Source: Izhakiella capsodis (lineage in GTDB: Bacteria; Pseudomonadota; Gammaproteobacteria; Enterobacterales; Enterobacteriaceae). Taken from it: a stretch of 64,000 nt of DNA. The stretch covers positions 1-64,000 of the forward strand of contig NZ_FOVC01000013.1 of NCBI RefSeq assembly GCF_900115045.1, in the 5' to 3' direction. The position numbers were made by a program, and so were the translations under genes. Every line of letters starts with the position of its first letter. The stretch's first letter is position 1. Below the pieces are notes generated by a model. That model was not told the DNA's origin. It saw nothing but the letters and a program-made list of their open reading frames with translations, and ran no database searches. Positions 61,995 through 64,000 of this stretch are shown here, in pieces.

Positions 61995-62446
61995 TCGGCT
62001 GGGCGTTCATTTTGCCGCAGATCCACCCCACTCTCGGCCTGTTATTCGCCAAGGCTGGCGTTGGCGCGGCAATCTCTCATCTGGTAGAAACCGGGCTGGC
62101 GATTGATAACCGGCTGGTAGCGGTATTAGTATTCGTTTTAGGCATGGCATTACTGACAATGGTGATGGGCAATGCTTTTGCGGCGTTTCCGATTATTGCC
62201 GCAGGGGTGGGTATTCCCATTCTGGTACAGCATCTGGACGCGAATCCTGCACTGATGGCGGCAATCGGTATGTTTTCTGGTTACTGTGGGACGTTGCTGA
62301 CGCCGATGGCAGCGAATTTTAACCTTGTTCCTGCGGCGTTGCTGGAGCTGCCTGATCGTAATGGTGTGATTAAGGCGCAGGCGCCGACGGGTGTAATGTT
62401 ATTAATAGTAAACGCTTTTTTGCTCTATTTTCTCGCCTTTATCTAA
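61982..62446 (+). pseudogene. DUF979 membrane protein, N-terminally truncated
   Basis: About 155 codons matching the C-terminal half of DUF979 proteins: AIGWAFILPQIHPTLGLLFAK quoted in part (AIGWAFILPQIHPTLGLLF), LLTMVMGNAFAAFPIIAAGV, GMFSGYCGTLLTPMAANFN and VIKAQAPTGVMLL. Intact members have about 310 residues with a DUF969 partner. Here the first half is missing and joined to the isochorismatase scar, so it is most likely dead, although a TTG at 61973 could still start translation. Confidence 0.75.
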
Positions 62447-62847
62447 TATCGCAGAGCGGATCATACTGCCCTGAGAAATGTCTTGCCGTTGGATAATGTG
62501 TGTCAATAGTGATTAACAGTGACACCCTGCTAAAAACAGATCTTGCTGTCGCGGCAGCGAATGTTTATGGTGCGTGGAGTTTTTAGCCTTACTATGATTT
62601 TTGACGGGGTTAAGCAATAATCAGTATTTACTGTTAAAGTGCGCATTATTATTCGGCGTAATGATGAGTTTTATTGGTCGGGATTTCTCTGATGTTTAAA
62701 CTTTAGGGAGTATTCTCACGAGCGGGCGCTTTCTCTGATTTTCCTGGGGAAGTATCATATGCCAGTTGATATTTGTCGCTCCGCCGCTTGACGGCCCGCA
62801 CAAAAAATTAAACATTTAATCAATGTTCGCTTAGGAAAATTGAACTA
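62447..62847. other. Upstream region of arnB
   Basis: About 400 bases with no gene. It should hold the arn promoter. No exact PmrA or PhoP box was found; TTTAAT and CTTAGG at 62815-62835 are only loosely similar to a PmrA box. Confidence 0.5.
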
Positions 62848-63999
62848 ATGTCTGAGTTTCTGCCCTTTTCCCGCCCGGCAATGGGCGAGGAAGAACTTGA
62901 TGCGGTCAAAGAGGTGTTGTCATCGGGCTGGATTACCACTGGCCCGAAAAATCAACAGCTTGAGCAGGCTTTCTGCCAGCTGACCGGCAATCGGCACGCT
63001 ATTACAGTCAGTTCTGCAACCGGGGGGATGCATGTCGCGTTGATGGCATTGGGTATCGGCCCCGGAGATGAAGTTATCACCCCTGCACTGACCTGGGTTT
63101 CTACGCTGAATATGATTTGCCTGCTGGGCGCAACACCGGTCATGATTGACGTTGACCGCGACACGCTGATGGTAACGCCAGAGCAGGTTGAAGCCGCCAT
63201 AACGCCGCGTACCCGTGCTATCATTCCTGTCCACTATGCTGGCGCGCCGGCCGATATTGACGCGCTGCACGCGCTGGGTAAACGCCACGCTATTCCGGTT
63301 ATTGATGATGCGGCCCATGCGGCCGGCACCTATTATAAAGGCCGTCATGTTGGCGCCAGCGGTACCGCTATTTTCTCCTTCCATGCAATTAAGAATATGA
63401 CCTGCGCGGAAGGCGGGCTGGTGGTCACCGACGACGAAGCGTTGGCAACCAAAATACGCAGCCTGAAATTTCACGGCCTCGGCGTTGATGCCTTCGACCG
63501 TAATCAGCACGGCCGTGCGCCCCAGGCTGAGGTTATTGCACCAGGCTTTAAATATAATCTGGCCGATATTAATGCGGCGATTGCGCTGGTACAGTTGAAA
63601 AAGCTGCCTGAGCTGAATGCCCGCCGCGAAGCGATTGCTCAGCGCTATTTGCGCGAACTGGCCGATACCCCCTTTTTACCTCTGGCGCAGCCTGAATGGC
63701 CGCATCAGCACGCCTGGCATCTGTTTATCATCCGCGTTGATGAAGCACGCTGCGGCTTTAGCCGCGATGCGCTGATGCAGGCACTTAAGGAGCGCAATAT
63801 TGGCACCGGGCTGCATTTCCGCGCCGCCCATACGCAAAAATATTATCGCGAGCGTTTCCCGGAAGTCGTACTGCCAAACAGCAGCTGGAACAGCGAGCGT
63901 ATTTGTTCGATTCCGTTATTCCCCACCATGACCGATGACGACGTTACCCGCGTCATAGAGGCTCTGCACGAGCTGGCAGGAAAAAAACATGATCAATAA
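62848..63999 (+). CDS. arnB: UDP-L-Ara4O aminotransferase ArnB
   Basis: ArnB transfers an amino group to UDP-4-keto-arabinose, a step in making 4-amino-4-deoxy-L-arabinose for lipid A, which lowers binding of cationic peptides such as polymyxin. The 383-residue protein has the length of the family and its features: LPFSRPAMGEEELDAVKEVL, the SSATGGMHVALMALGI cofactor region, VIDDAAHAAGT and the PLP lysine Lys182 in FHAIKNMTCAEGG. AGGA precedes the ATG by twelve bases. The stop overlaps the likely arnC start. Confidence 0.97.
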   Translation: MSEFLPFSRPAMGEEELDAVKEVLSSGWITTGPKNQQLEQAFCQLTGNRHAITVSSATGGMHVALMALGIGPGDEVITPALTWVSTLNMICLLGATPVMIDVDRDTLMVTPEQVEAAITPRTRAIIPVHYAGAPADIDALHALGKRHAIPVIDDAAHAAGTYYKGRHVGASGTAIFSFHAIKNMTCAEGGLVVTDDEALATKIRSLKFHGLGVDAFDRNQHGRAPQAEVIAPGFKYNLADINAAIALVQLKKLPELNARREAIAQRYLRELADTPFLPLAQPEWPHQHAWHLFIIRVDEARCGFSRDALMQALKERNIGTGLHFRAAHTQKYYRERFPEVVLPNSSWNSERICSIPLFPTMTDDDVTRVIEALHELAGKKHDQ

Positions 64000-64000
64000 T
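63989..64000 (+). CDS. Start of the next arn gene, probably arnC (cut by window)
   Basis: An ATG at 63989 overlaps the arnB stop by 11 bases and is preceded by GGCAGGAAA. Only four codons are inside the window. arnC follows arnB in enterobacteria, so the call rests on position. Confidence 0.45.

Noticed and set aside
62811..62840. PmrA-box-like sequence upstream of arnB
   Set aside because: Half-sites and spacing do not fit the consensus well enough to claim.
1..64000. tRNA or rRNA genes at the island edges
   Set aside because: No cloverleaf with a GTTCGA-type arm was found by eye at 18.05 or 55.8 kb; a covariance scan was not possible.

Overview
The window comes from an enterobacterial (Enterobacterales) chromosome. 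Core genes with close E. coli counterparts (fdhD, sodA, yibL, mtlR-mtlD-mtlA, yiaF-like, yiaG, glyS-glyQ, arnB) frame accessory DNA. The accessory parts are visibly richer in A+T than the core. A Salmonella SPI-1-type injectisome with decayed genes and IS remnants beside it suggests a host-associated, possibly insect-associated, relative of Sodalis, Erwinia or Pantoea. The genus is inference and cannot be fixed from the sequence alone.

Layout. 1-2.6 kb: the right end of a type VI secretion cluster (C-terminal tail of an unknown protein, PAAR spike tip, TagK-like protein, TagJ, TssE). 2.8-5.1 kb: a ToxR/CadC-like membrane regulator, an A+T-rich gap and an orphan lipoprotein. 5.65-7.6 kb: fdhD and sodA. 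8.0-11.5 kb: a small unassigned locus (PapI/FaeA-like regulator facing a LuxR-type regulator, lipoprotein and coiled-coil FKBP isomerase operon). 11.8-16.4 kb: yibL and the mannitol operon with a cluster of CRP sites. 16.5-18.05 kb: yiaF-like and yiaG.

18.05-55.8 kb is an island lying between yiaG and glyS, which are near neighbours in E. coli. Its left part holds a badly decayed 4.3-kb toxin/effector-like gene and an IS200/IS605 remnant. Next comes the leftward needle operon prgH-prgI-prgJ-prgK-orgA-orgB-orgC-like, ending in a 59-codon membrane ORF that overlaps the previous stop. A 1.5-kb divergent control region follows, then the rightward operon invF-invG-invE-invA-invB-invC-spaM-spaN-spaO-spaP-spaQ-spaR-spaS-sicA-sipB-sipC-sipD. 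Past sipD the cargo differs from Salmonella: a 952-residue protein whose OTU protease motifs appear in circularly permuted order, an acyl-carrier protein (iacP), and a 963-residue protein built from 108-residue tandem repeats. The right end carries an IS3-family scrap.

55.8-64 kb: glyS-glyQ, a Fur-box-controlled TonB-dependent receptor, a deletion scar joining an isochorismatase-family gene to a DUF979 gene, and arnB with the first codons of arnC. The injectisome genes look almost entirely intact. The main special points are a spaM reading frame that needs a shift in an A10 tract, a probable internal start in spaO, an expanded repeat in the SpaN ruler, and two cargo genes that look lineage-specific.
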